Origin: Paenalicyclobacillus macrosporangiidus
GTDB taxonomy: Bacteria; Bacillota; Bacilli; Alicyclobacillales; Alicyclobacillaceae
Direction of reading: 5' to 3'
Assembly: GCF_900116805.1 (NCBI RefSeq)
Contig: NZ_FPBV01000004.1
Coordinates: 124,001 to 188,000 of the forward strand
Length of the DNA: 64,000 nt
Both the position numbers and the translations under genes were made by a program. Numbering within the stretch: the stretch's first letter is position 1; each line of letters starts with the position of its first letter. The notes under the pieces are model-generated. The model was not told the origin of the DNA and made no database searches. It saw nothing but the letters and a program-made list of their open reading frames with translations. Positions 9,209-17,241 of the stretch are shown here, piece after piece.

Positions 9209-9946
9209 TTGGATTGGATCTTGCTCGTCGCCAACGTCGCTCTGGTCAACATCATCCTGTCCGGAGACAATGCGCTCGCCATCTCCATGGCGGCAAACCG
9301 GCTGCCGGAAGCCATGCGGAAGCGGGCCATCACGCTCGGCAGCACCATCGCCATCCTGCTCTTGATCCTTTTTACCGCCGCCGGGACGTTCCTCATTCGC
9401 CTGCCCGTGCTCAAGACCATCGCCGGGGTGATGCTGTGGTGGATCGCCGTCCGGCTGGTCCTGGAGCATGTGCGTCCGGCCACCGAAGAGGCACCGACCG
9501 TGTCCGCCCAGCCCAACGAGCTCTGGAGAGCCATCGGCGCGATTGTCGTCGCCGACCTCGGCATGGAGCTTGACAACGCGATGGCCATGCTCGGCGCGGC
9601 CAACGGCCGCTTGAGCGTGCTGATGGTGGGCTTTCTCTTCACCATCCCGTTCCTCATCTTCGGAAGCCGGTTCATCTCCAGGGTGTTTGATCGACTGCCG
9701 TGGATTGTGTATCTGGCAGCAGCCTACATCACCTGGATCGCCGGACGCATGGCCGCCGACGACCCCATCTTGCTCCGCACCCCTTGGCATCCCTTCTTGC
9801 ACTGGGCGGTGCCGGTGACCTTCGTCGCCGTCTTCGTGGCCGCCACGATCCTGCTCGTCCTGTGGTTCCGGCATCGACGCGCAGAACCGGTGGCGCACCC
9901 CGGGACCGCAGCCGCGGCCAGCACGCAAGGCGCCGACCGCCCGTGA
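9209..9946 (+). CDS. TerC/YkoY family metal exporter
   Basis: A 245-residue integral membrane protein of the TerC family. It shows the two signature acidic motifs: NIILSGDNALAISMA (about 14-28) and ADLGMELDNAMAMLGAA (about 114-130). There are seven predicted helices and a polar C-terminal tail. Members associated with yybP-ykoY riboswitches export manganese or supply it to exported enzymes, so Mn2+ efflux is the inferred role. The TTG at 9209 follows GGAGG by 8 nt. Regulation by the leader riboswitch is expected to be Mn-induced. Confidence 0.88.
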   Translation: MDWILLVANVALVNIILSGDNALAISMAANRLPEAMRKRAITLGSTIAILLLILFTAAGTFLIRLPVLKTIAGVMLWWIAVRLVLEHVRPATEEAPTVSAQPNELWRAIGAIVVADLGMELDNAMAMLGAANGRLSVLMVGFLFTIPFLIFGSRFISRVFDRLPWIVYLAAAYITWIAGRMAADDPILLRTPWHPFLHWAVPVTFVAVFVAATILLVLWFRHRRAEPVAHPGTAAAASTQGADRP

Positions 9947-10009
9947 GGGGACACCCTGCATAAGGCCGGCCTCCGCGTGCATCCTATCGGATATCCGCAG
10001 GAGGGGGAC

Positions 10010-10246
10010 ATGGAGATGCATCGAGATCGAACGGATCGGCGAGAGACGGAGCGCCATCCAGTCGCACGCGCGGAAGAAGACGATCTTCACCACCTCATCT
10101 CGTCTCTCGACGAACACCAACGGCGGCAGGTGCGCGCGTACATCGAACGGTTGAAGCTCGGCCAAATCCGGTACAGCGGGCCCCAGAACGGTCTGTACAC
10201 CGGCGAATTTCCGGATCGCATCGGGGGTTTTGTGCAGGACCCGTGA
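10010..10246 (+). CDS. Small hypothetical protein
   Basis: A 78-residue, highly charged protein, unrecognised. The N-terminal third is Arg/Glu-rich, the middle contains a predicted helix pair (HHLISSLDEHQRRQVRAYIERLKL), and the end has a conserved-looking GLYTGEFPDRIGGFVQDP. The ATG at 10010 follows AGGAGGGGGAC, a strong ribosome site. It lies 63 nt after terC in the same direction and may be co-transcribed. Confidence 0.6.
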   Translation: MEMHRDRTDRRETERHPVARAEEDDLHHLISSLDEHQRRQVRAYIERLKLGQIRYSGPQNGLYTGEFPDRIGGFVQDP

Positions 10247-10275
10247 AGGCGCACCCGTTCGCCGGAGGGCCGGGG

Positions 10276-11346
10276 TCAGGACAAAGTGAACGGAAACACC
10301 CAGGTCCCCGGGACCTCCCCCACGCGGTGAACGATGAGCTCGTAGCGGTGCCCCGGTTGCAGCGGCGCTGTCATGACCTTCATCTCCACCGTCCGTCCCT
10401 GTGAGACCGTCCCGGCGGACAGCATCGGATACCGCTCCCCGGTGTCCACGCAGACCAGCTCCGGCCGATCATCATTCCGCGCAACCACGTCTTCCCCCGT
10501 GGGCACCGACCGTACACCGGACAGACGAAACTCCGCGCTGCCCGGGGTGAGGAGGATGGTGTCGAGCCGCAGGGTCACCCCTCCATCCGAGGCGCTCCGG
10601 TTGACCGTGACGGTACGTTCGGAACCCGACGGGTTCTGCACCCAAGTGAATCCCCAGTGGCCTGACCGTTGCTTTTGCTGGGACCCGTCCACCGACAGCC
10701 ATTCCATCCCGTCGATGCGCAACGTCAGGCGCAGGCCGAGGGCCAACTTCCACGCCGGCACGCCATCGAACGTCAACTCCCCCGCTCCGGTGTCGGTGTC
10801 CCAGGTGCCGCTCGAAACCCGGTACACGTGGCCGAACTGATCCGTGACGACGACCCTGGAAGAATCGGGATGCCACAAGGCACTGTCGATCCGCAGGAAC
10901 AGGACCATCCTGGCGCTGTCCACATACGCTCCCGACAGATGCACGGTCAGCCCGTTGTCCGTCGCGGACACATCCAACGTCTGGATGCCTCCCTCGCGGG
11001 CGAGGCGCGCGAGACCCCGGTCCTGCGGCAGAATCAACCATTGCGCGCCGGGAATGCCGTCGACGGCGGCGTAGACGGTCTCTGCCCAATTGGGGGCGTA
11101 ATACAACGCCCCCCTTGCCCCCGCCACGATGGCGGCGCAGGCGGCCAGCCCGACGACGCCCCGGCGGAACCACCGGATCGCACGCGGCTCCCCGGCCTGC
11201 CGTCCTGCCGCTGAAGAACGTACCGCCTCGCGCACCATCTCCGGCACATCCGCCGCCACCTGGGGTGCTGTGTCCGCAAAATAGCGCCGCACAGCCTCTT
11301 CGACTTCCGCGATCCGTGCATCCACCGGCTGTCTGTCTCCCGTCAT
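10276..11346 (-). CDS. DUF4179-like membrane anti-sigma factor
   Basis: A 356-residue protein, second of a sigma/anti-sigma pair. The cytoplasmic part (about 1-60) holds VEEAVRRYFADTAPQVAADVPEMV, a single membrane helix spans about 67-86 (VVGLAACAAIVAGARGALYY), and the remainder is extracytoplasmic and beta-rich, resembling DUF4179 and its C-terminal companion domain (EVPGTWVFPFTLS). The ATG at 11346 follows GGAGG by 9 nt and lies 5 nt after the sigma stop. Inferred to hold the upstream sigma factor inactive until an unknown envelope cue. Confidence 0.72.
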   Translation of the reverse strand: MTGDRQPVDARIAEVEEAVRRYFADTAPQVAADVPEMVREAVRSSAAGRQAGEPRAIRWFRRGVVGLAACAAIVAGARGALYYAPNWAETVYAAVDGIPGAQWLILPQDRGLARLAREGGIQTLDVSATDNGLTVHLSGAYVDSARMVLFLRIDSALWHPDSSRVVVTDQFGHVYRVSSGTWDTDTGAGELTFDGVPAWKLALGLRLTLRIDGMEWLSVDGSQQKQRSGHWGFTWVQNPSGSERTVTVNRSASDGGVTLRLDTILLTPGSAEFRLSGVRSVPTGEDVVARNDDRPELVCVDTGERYPMLSAGTVSQGRTVEMKVMTAPLQPGHRYELIVHRVGEVPGTWVFPFTLS

Positions 11347-11351
11347 CGGCC

Positions 11352-11918
11352 TCATCCTCCGTCCGTCTCGCCGCATCCCCATCTCCCGGCGGCGCTCGGG
11401 CCGCCGGCCCCTTCGCCCATCTCGCGCAGCCGCCGCAGGGCACGGCTGAGGCGAGCCTTCACGGTCCCTTCGCGCATCCCCGTAATGGCCGCGATTTGCT
11501 GCACGGTGAGATCCTCGCCGTAACGCATGGCCAACAACTGTCGATCCCGCTCCGGGAGCAGTGCCAGCAGCTCGCCAATCCACATGCGATCCAGCGCACG
11601 CTCCTGCGGGATCCCCTGCGCAGCCGCGCCGCCGTGCACATCCCAAGGAAGGTCCTCTGGCCTGGACCGGCGCCGCTCGTTCAGGAACAAGCGCCACAAA
11701 ATCCGGAGCATCCACGCCTCCGGCGAGGTCCGAATGCGATGTCGCGTTTGCCACGTGCGGGTCAGCGCCTCCTGCACCAGGTCCTCCGCCAACTGCACGT
11801 CGCCGGTCCATCGGGCCGCCAGCCGCAGCGCCCGCGGCACGACCGCCTCCGCGAAGCGGGAAAACCCATGGACATCCTGAATGTCTTCCGGCCGTGTGTC
11901 TGTTTTGGGACCATCCAC
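11352..11918 (-). CDS. ECF-family RNA polymerase sigma factor
   Basis: A 188-residue sigma factor. Region 2 is seen in AEDLVQEALTRTWQTRHRI with SPEAWMLRILWRLFLNERRR, and region 4 in LLALLPERDRQLLAMRYGEDLTVQQIAAITGMREGTVKARLSRALRRLREM. The GTG at 11918 lies 8 nt after GAGGAGG and is preferred to the ATG at 11957, which has no ribosome site. It is translated just ahead of its putative anti-sigma factor. It is distinct in sequence from the sigma factor at 3961-4545, so the two modules probably answer different signals. Confidence 0.85.
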   Translation of the reverse strand: MDGPKTDTRPEDIQDVHGFSRFAEAVVPRALRLAARWTGDVQLAEDLVQEALTRTWQTRHRIRTSPEAWMLRILWRLFLNERRRSRPEDLPWDVHGGAAAQGIPQERALDRMWIGELLALLPERDRQLLAMRYGEDLTVQQIAAITGMREGTVKARLSRALRRLREMGEGAGGPSAAGRWGCGETDGG

Positions 11919-12074
11919 GAACTCTGCCTCCTCGCACCCTTCACCCGTATGACACACGAGTCCGCAGAAACGTTGCAGGCCGCCGGAACATACCGGCGGC
12001 CCGATGTGGCGGGACGATGGAGCGACGTGCCACGGTGCAAGGTCCAGAGCCTCCCGGACCTTCCCGGCGACGAC

Positions 12075-13004
12075 TCACTTCACCCGAAGCACAATTTTCC
12101 CCTGCAGATGGCGGTGCTCGCTCAGCTCATGCGCCTTGGCCGCCTCGGCCAGGGGGAACACCGCCCCCACCACCGGCTTCACCCGGCCCTCCTCGATGAG
12201 GCGGCCGATCTTCGCGAGCTTCTCGCCGTCAGGTTCCAGGAAAAACCAGGCGCCTCGGATACCTCTCGCCTCGCATGCCTCCTGTTGGGGTGGCGACACG
12301 ATGGAGATCAGGAGTCCGCCGGGTTTGACCACGTCCAGGCTCTTTTCCTGCACGTCCGCCCCGACGGTGTCGAAGACGATGTCATACACCCGCCCGTCCT
12401 TCGTGAAATCTTCCGCGGTGTAGTCGATCACGCGGTCCGCCCCGAGCTCTTGCGCCAACGGCGCATTCCGCGCGCTCACGGTGGTCGTGACCTCGGCGCC
12501 GAAGTGTTTCGCGAACTGGATAGCGTACACGCCCACGCCGCCAGCGCCGGCATGAATGAGGACCCGTTGCCCCGCCTGCACACCTGCCCGGTCCACCAAA
12601 GCTTCCCAGGCGGTCAACGCCGCGAGCGGCACGGCGGCCGCCTCCTCGAACGACAGATTGGAAGGTTTCTTGGCCACGAGACGCTCGTCGACCGCGATGT
12701 GCTCTGCGTAAGCGCCGTTGCGGGCGATGTCAGGCCGGGAGAACACCTCGTCTCCCACGCGGAAGCGGGTGACCTCCGGTCCTGTCCTCACCACCACCCC
12801 CGCCACGTCCCAGCCGAGAATGAGCGGAAACGCGTACTGCAACCGCTGCTGCAGCCACCCGTTGCGGATCTTCCAATCCACCGGATTGACCGCGGCCGCG
12901 TGCACCTCAATCAACACATCCCGGGGACCCACCTGTGGCTCCGGCAGTTCGCCGTAGCGAAGTTGATCCCGGCCCCCGTACGCCTCAATATAGACGGCCT
13001 TCAT
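12075..13004 (-). CDS. NADP-dependent zinc-free oxidoreductase (quinone reductase-like MDR)
   Basis: A 309-residue medium-chain dehydrogenase/reductase of the quinone oxidoreductase branch, which lacks zinc. The N-terminal GroES-like domain contains AAAVNPVDWKIRNG and LGWDVAGVVVRTG. The nucleotide-binding motif is LIHAGAGGVGVYAIQFAKHFGAEV (about 140-163). No structural-zinc cysteine cluster is present. Such enzymes reduce quinones or enones with NADPH. The ATG at 13004 follows GAGGGGGATG. A single gene, divergent from the SRPBCC protein downstream of 13144. Confidence 0.85.
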   Translation of the reverse strand: MKAVYIEAYGGRDQLRYGELPEPQVGPRDVLIEVHAAAVNPVDWKIRNGWLQQRLQYAFPLILGWDVAGVVVRTGPEVTRFRVGDEVFSRPDIARNGAYAEHIAVDERLVAKKPSNLSFEEAAAVPLAALTAWEALVDRAGVQAGQRVLIHAGAGGVGVYAIQFAKHFGAEVTTTVSARNAPLAQELGADRVIDYTAEDFTKDGRVYDIVFDTVGADVQEKSLDVVKPGGLLISIVSPPQQEACEARGIRGAWFFLEPDGEKLAKIGRLIEEGRVKPVVGAVFPLAEAAKAHELSEHRHLQGKIVLRVK

Positions 13005-13143
13005 CGCATCATCCCCCTCACGATTCCATGGTAAGTGATGCACCACCATTGTACATCGAACGCCTGGTTCGCATCGTGATACAATCCTCTCAGCACCCGT
13101 TGCACCGTGTCTGCATCGACACCATTCATGAGGAGTGAAACGC

Positions 13144-13581
13144 ATGACCCAGCCCACGAAGGCCCTGCCCGACATCCGCCACACCATCGTTCTCCGTGCG
13201 CCCATCGAACGGGTATGGAAAGCCGTGGCCACCGCCGAAGGCCTGGCCGGATGGTGGATGCCGAACACGTTCGAGCCCGTTGCCGGCCGTGACTTCGTCC
13301 TGCACGCCGGACCGTACGGGGACTCGGCGTGCCGGGTGACCGAGATCCATCCGCCCCACCGCCTCGCCTTCCACTGGGACACGGACTGGCATGTGGTGTT
13401 CGAACTCCGCGAACGCCCGGACGGCGAGACGGAACTCACCCTCCTGCACGGCGGTTGGGCCGCCGACAAAGCGACGCGATTCGGACAACCCCACACCGCC
13501 GTGCGAGACATCATGGACGGGGGTTGGGACAAACTCATCCACGAGAAGCTGCCGGCGTACGTGCAGCAGATGTCGTCCTGA
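13144..13581 (+). CDS. SRPBCC/AHSA1-domain protein
   Basis: A 145-residue START-like fold protein. The N-terminal strand and helix (IRHTIVLRAPIERVWKAVATAEGLAGWWMPNTFEP) and the central FHWDTDWHVVFELRERPDGETELTLLHGGW are typical of the AHSA1 group, named after activators of Hsp90 ATPase but usually of unknown ligand in bacteria. The ATG at 13144 follows GAGGAG by 8 nt; a GTG at 13135 is possible. It lies just before a histidine kinase gene in the same direction and may be translationally coupled to it. Confidence 0.82.
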   Translation: MTQPTKALPDIRHTIVLRAPIERVWKAVATAEGLAGWWMPNTFEPVAGRDFVLHAGPYGDSACRVTEIHPPHRLAFHWDTDWHVVFELRERPDGETELTLLHGGWAADKATRFGQPHTAVRDIMDGGWDKLIHEKLPAYVQQMSS

Positions 13582-13610
13582 AGCCGGTTCCTCTCGCCCT
13601 CGGCCGGTGG

Positions 13611-14978
13611 GTGTTCCTCCTGGTCGTCCTGTACGTGATGTGGAGTCCTCTGCTGTTCGGCGGCTGGTCCATTCGCGAAGCCACGGCCGGCATCTGCGCC
13701 GCCTACTACCTCGCCCTCATGGGGATACGCCGGGAACAGTGGCCGGCCGGATGGCGCACCGCCATCGGGATGGCCTGCATCGCCGCCATGGTGGGGTTGG
13801 CCATCGGCGTCCACGAACAATCACTCGGCATGGTCGGGCTGTACTTTCTTGCCGGCGTGACAGCGGTGCGACTGCGGGGAGCCTGGTCATGGATATTGGC
13901 CGCTGCTGTCCTGGCCGGGTTTCTCCTTCTCATCGCCGACCGCTCCCTGCTCGGCCACGTGCCGGTCACTGCGTACGCGGGCCATCTCATCGGCCTCGCG
14001 GGCGCCTACGCGGCCGGGTGGAGCGTCGGCGTCCGGCGGCGGGCCCGGGAATTGCAGGAGCAGCACCTGGCGGCGTTGGAGCGCGCCCACCGCGAACTCC
14101 AGGAGGCGTCCATCCAGTCCATGCAGCTGGCCGTCCTCGAGGAGCACAACCGCATCGCCCGCGACATCCACGACAGCGTCGGACACACGCTGACGACGCT
14201 GGTGATCCAGTTGCAGGCCTTGCGCCTGCGTCTCCGCGAGGACAGGGAGGGCGCCGCATCGCAGCTCGACGCGCTCGTCGCCGTCGCCCGCCGCAGCCTG
14301 CAGGACGTGCGCAGTGCCGTGCGGGAGATGGCCGCTGAACCCGTGACCGGGCCGCAGGTCATGACCGCGCTCATCCGCCAGGTCGAGCGGAGCAGCGGTC
14401 TGCCCATCTCGTTCGAGTGGCCTACCGACCAGGACGATTGGCCGCAGGACGCCACGGCCGTCCTCCACCGGGTGCTCCAGGAGGCATTGACCAACGTCGT
14501 CCGCCACAGCAGGGCGGCACGCGCGACCGTGCGGGTGGAGCGAACGGACCACGCCGGTTCCCCCGCCCTCCGTCTCGTCGTGGAGGACGACGGCATCGCC
14601 CGCCCCGGTGCGCCGCTCGAGGAGGGATTCGGCATCCAGAGCATGCGATCCCGCTGCGAGGAGGCGGGCGGCCGCTTCTCCTGGGAGGCCCGCTCACCGC
14701 ACGGCCTTCGCATCGAAGCGGTCGTCCCGTGGAACATCGCGAGCAAGGACGCCGCCCATGAATGCGACGCCGCCTGCGCCTTCGGAAACGCGGATCCGCG
14801 TCCTCATCGCGGACGATCAACGCCGACGGCTTGTGGGCGACCGGCGATATCGTCCGCCAATTGCCCCGGACCAAAGTGCTCCTGCTCACCACCTTCGATG
14901 TCCCCGAGTACGTGCACGACGGCATCCGCGCCGGCGCCGTGGGTTATCTGCTCAAGGACGAGGAGGCGGGTGCGCTGA
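13611..14978 (+). CDS. DesK/LiaS-type sensor histidine kinase with an abnormal C-terminal extension
   Basis: The N-terminal half carries about five to six membrane helices, followed by a coiled-coil linker (about 140-175). The HisKA_3 box is EEHNRIARDIHDSVGHTLTTLV with the phospho-acceptor His in DIHDS. The HATPase shows LHRVLQEALTNVVRHSRA (N box), VVEDDGI (G1) and EGFGIQSMRSRCEEAGG (G2). The domain ends near 14745, but the frame runs on to 14978 because the downstream response-regulator gene is damaged and its sequence is read out of frame. The start is uncertain: GTG 13611 precedes the first helix, and a coupled start near 13578 is possible. Confidence 0.8.
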   Translation: MFLLVVLYVMWSPLLFGGWSIREATAGICAAYYLALMGIRREQWPAGWRTAIGMACIAAMVGLAIGVHEQSLGMVGLYFLAGVTAVRLRGAWSWILAAAVLAGFLLLIADRSLLGHVPVTAYAGHLIGLAGAYAAGWSVGVRRRARELQEQHLAALERAHRELQEASIQSMQLAVLEEHNRIARDIHDSVGHTLTTLVIQLQALRLRLREDREGAASQLDALVAVARRSLQDVRSAVREMAAEPVTGPQVMTALIRQVERSSGLPISFEWPTDQDDWPQDATAVLHRVLQEALTNVVRHSRAARATVRVERTDHAGSPALRLVVEDDGIARPGAPLEEGFGIQSMRSRCEEAGGRFSWEARSPHGLRIEAVVPWNIASKDAAHECDAACAFGNADPRPHRGRSTPTACGRPAISSANCPGPKCSCSPPSMSPSTCTTASAPAPWVICSRTRRRVR

Positions 14979-15079
14979 TGGACGCCATCCGCGCCGTGCA
15001 CCGCATCCTGCATAAGTTGGGCGTGGAGGACCGAACCCAGGCGGTCGTCATCGCGCTGCGCCGCGGGATCGTCCGATGA
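14758..15079 (+). pseudogene. NarL/LuxR-family response regulator, broken by two deletions
   Basis: The ATG at 14758 begins a proper receiver N-terminus (TRIRVLIADDQ), then the frame is lost near 14820-14850. Another frame continues with the distal receiver, RQLPRTKVLLLTTFDVPEYVHDG and GAVGYLLKDEEAG, so the stretch containing the phospho-acceptor Asp is missing. After AIRAVH the sequence jumps to the last part of a LuxR helix-turn-helix (ILHKLGVEDRTQAVVIALRRGIVR), so the linker and most of the DNA-binding domain are also gone. It cannot encode a working regulator for the adjacent kinase. Confidence 0.85.
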
Positions 15080-15247
15080 CCGTCTATCCGGGGATAGAGC
15101 CAAGTCAACGCACAGGCGGGCAAACATCCACCGCGCGACAGACGACCGCACGCAACCGATTGCGGTATCCTCCCATCAGCCCCCGATGACGGGGCGACGC
15201 TCCGGCCCGTTTGCCAGCGGCCAGGGGCGCACAGGAGGAATCCGCAC

Positions 15248-15754
15248 ATGCCGTATGCGAAGGATGTCATCATCGGCGTCATCCTGCTCCTCTGGATGGC
15301 CCAACGTCAACTTCGACCCCGGCCGCTCAGCGGCAGGCTCTTGGTCTGGCCTGTCATCGTGGGGCTGTACGCGACATACGAGGCCATTCAATCGCCGCAT
15401 GTCGATCCCGCCGGTTGGATCTCCCTCATCGTCACCCTGCTGGTGAGCCTCGCCGTCGGCTTGGTGCGCGGCCACCTCACCCGGCTGTACCAGGAAAACG
15501 GCCAGTGGATGATTGCCGGCTCCTGGAAGAGCTTGTTGTTTTGGTTGGTCACCATCCCCATCCGCTGGGGCCTTCGCCTGGTGTTGGTCCCGCTGCTCGG
15601 CCCTGGGGCAGCGCTTCACGGCCCGGCCAGCGCCCTGCCGTATTTGTTCGCCATCACGGGTCTGCTGGCCGGCCGCGCCATCGCCATTACGCTGCGCCAT
15701 CCCGACGCGGTTCGACAGGCCCGGATGCGCCTGGCGCGCAGGCGCAGCCTGTAA
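15248..15754 (+). CDS. Membrane protein, possibly CcdC/DUF1453-like
   Basis: A 168-residue protein with four to five hydrophobic helices. The LRPRPLSGRLLVWPVIVGLY segment after the first helix resembles the start of CcdC/DUF1453 proteins, which are small membrane proteins of unclear role. The C-terminus is basic (RQARMRLARRRSL). The ATG at 15248 follows AGGAGGAATCCGCAC. It lies after the broken two-component pair, whose former target it could have been; that is speculation. Confidence 0.6.
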   Translation: MPYAKDVIIGVILLLWMAQRQLRPRPLSGRLLVWPVIVGLYATYEAIQSPHVDPAGWISLIVTLLVSLAVGLVRGHLTRLYQENGQWMIAGSWKSLLFWLVTIPIRWGLRLVLVPLLGPGAALHGPASALPYLFAITGLLAGRAIAITLRHPDAVRQARMRLARRRSL

Positions 15755-15759
15755 CCGCC

Positions 15760-16473
15760 TTATGCCTGCCCGGCCGTCCGTCGCCGCTTCACCATTCGAT
15801 ACCACGACCACAGGCCGGCGGTGAACGCGGCGCTGACGGCCAAGTACGCCACGCCAATGCCCCGCAGCAGGGCGTCCTCATCCTGTTCCGTCACCCGCAG
15901 CGAACGCCCGGCCAGCACGAACCCGCCGTCCGCGCCGCCATAGGGTTCCACCACGGCCGCGATGCGCACGCCCGGCTGCGGTTCCCACGTCAACACATCC
16001 CGCCCGTGCGCCTTCGCGTAACCGAGAACGCCCGGAGAAAGGACAGGCGTCTTGCCATCCAGTTGAGCGTTCGAGTACCGCACTTGGCCATGCGCGTCGT
16101 AGACGATGACGAACGGATCGAGACTGGTCTTCACGTGCACGACCGGCCGGCCTGCCACCGATTGGATGGCCGCCCCTTCCCCCAGACGTTCTGCGATGGC
16201 CCCCACCATCTCCAACTGGGGCTGATTGGCCGCGGCACGCATCGTGTGCTGGATCACCCCGTAGGTCACCATGGCCAGGAAGGAGAGGACGAGCACTCCG
16301 GACACGTACCGGAACCACCACAGCCCCGGCCGCTCCCACGTGAAGCGTGCCACCACGGCACCGATGCCGAGATCCAACAGCGTCCGCCACGTCACCCGGT
16401 GTTGCTCCAACACGGCGTGCGGTTCATCCTCGTATCGCGCGCGCCAACTGCGGGGATAACACCGAATCGTCAA
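15760..16473 (-). CDS. Membrane protein with a Cache-like extracytoplasmic domain
   Basis: A 237-residue protein. A cytoplasmic start (CYPRSWRARYEDEPHAVLEQH) is followed by a helix at about 57-76 (VSGVLVLSFLAMVTYGVI), an extracytoplasmic domain (about 80-200) and a second helix (about 205-225) before a basic tail. The domain resembles a single Cache/PAS-like sensor (VVHVKTSLDPFVIVYDAHGQVRYSNAQLDG), as found in sensor kinases such as DcuS/CitA, but here there is no signalling output domain. The TTG at 16473 has only a weak ribosome site, so the start is uncertain. Confidence 0.6.
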   Translation of the reverse strand: MTIRCYPRSWRARYEDEPHAVLEQHRVTWRTLLDLGIGAVVARFTWERPGLWWFRYVSGVLVLSFLAMVTYGVIQHTMRAAANQPQLEMVGAIAERLGEGAAIQSVAGRPVVHVKTSLDPFVIVYDAHGQVRYSNAQLDGKTPVLSPGVLGYAKAHGRDVLTWEPQPGVRIAAVVEPYGGADGGFVLAGRSLRVTEQDEDALLRGIGVAYLAVSAAFTAGLWSWYRMVKRRRTAGQA

Positions 16474-16555
16474 TCCGGAGACGTCCCGACTCTGCCCGCC
16501 TCCAAGAAGGGCGGATGTGATACACTGACCAAAAGCGCGAAGGGAGCCGTGCGCC

Positions 16556-16882
16556 GTGAGCGAGCTCGCCTTTCAAGTGAATCTCACCCCCGCCGACGCG
16601 TATCAGAAGGTGCGCGACGAACAGGACGCCGATCTGGTGCATGAAGAGTTTCACGACCTCGGCGAGGGCCGATGCCTCGGAACGTTGATCTTCGAACGCT
16701 ACTACTTCCGCACAAAAAACCGGGCAGCTTTGGTCGTCCTCGTCGACAACCTGCAGGGGGTGACGGAGGTTCGCGCCATTGCGACGGGCAGTTCGGAGGG
16801 CCTGTTCTTCAACATCGACTGGGGTGCCAGCGAGAACTTCGTCCGATCCGTCGAACGGATTCTGCGGGACTTCATCCGCTAG
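16556..16882 (+). CDS. DUF6054 family protein
   Basis: A 108-residue soluble protein matching DUF6054 in length and in conserved blocks: ADLVHEEFHDLGEGRCLGTLIFERYYFRTKNRAALVVLVDNLQGVTEVRAIATGSSEG and FNIDWGASENFVRSVERIL. Function is unknown for the family. The GTG at 16556 follows AAGGGAGCC. Confidence 0.7.
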   Translation: MSELAFQVNLTPADAYQKVRDEQDADLVHEEFHDLGEGRCLGTLIFERYYFRTKNRAALVVLVDNLQGVTEVRAIATGSSEGLFFNIDWGASENFVRSVERILRDFIR

Positions 16883-16920
16883 AAATCCGCCTTGACTCTC
16901 CCGTAAGGGGAGCCCTCACG

Positions 16921-17241
16921 ATGGGAACAGGGTGGAACGAAGGCATGAGGGACCTGCTGGCGCGCGCGGAGGCCTGTTGGCGACAAGGACTGTCCCCCGC
17001 CAGCAGCGAGGTGCAGGCGTTGGTGGACGAATGGGTGTCGCACTTTGCGAATGCCATGCAGACCGAGGTGACGCCGGCCTTTCTAACCCGCTTCACGGAG
17101 TACGTCCGCCAGGTGGAACGGGAACCCAACCAGCGCCTGTGGGACATCTTCTGCCGGCTGAACCCGGAGCGGATGCGGCCCGCGTACGAAGCTCAGCAGC
17201 TCCTGTTGGCCGGCTTTCGGGTCAAGTTCGGGCTCGGGTAA
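16921..17241 (+). CDS. Small helical protein, TipAS-like character
   Basis: A 106-residue, all-helical protein. The SPASSEVQALVDEWVSHFANAM stretch recalls the TipAS ligand-binding domain of MerR-type regulators, but no DNA-binding domain is present and the match is weak. The ATG at 16921 follows AAGGGGAG. Its last 49 nt overlap, in the opposite direction, the end of the sirohydrochlorin chelatase gene. Confidence 0.55.
   Translation: MGTGWNEGMRDLLARAEACWRQGLSPASSEVQALVDEWVSHFANAMQTEVTPAFLTRFTEYVRQVEREPNQRLWDIFCRLNPERMRPAYEAQQLLLAGFRVKFGLG

Noticed and set aside
8759-10165. Upstream in-frame extension of the GH130 gene (about 470 more codons)
   Set aside because: It runs through the riboswitch and antisense to terC; the GH130 N-terminus and a ribosome site fix the start at 8758.
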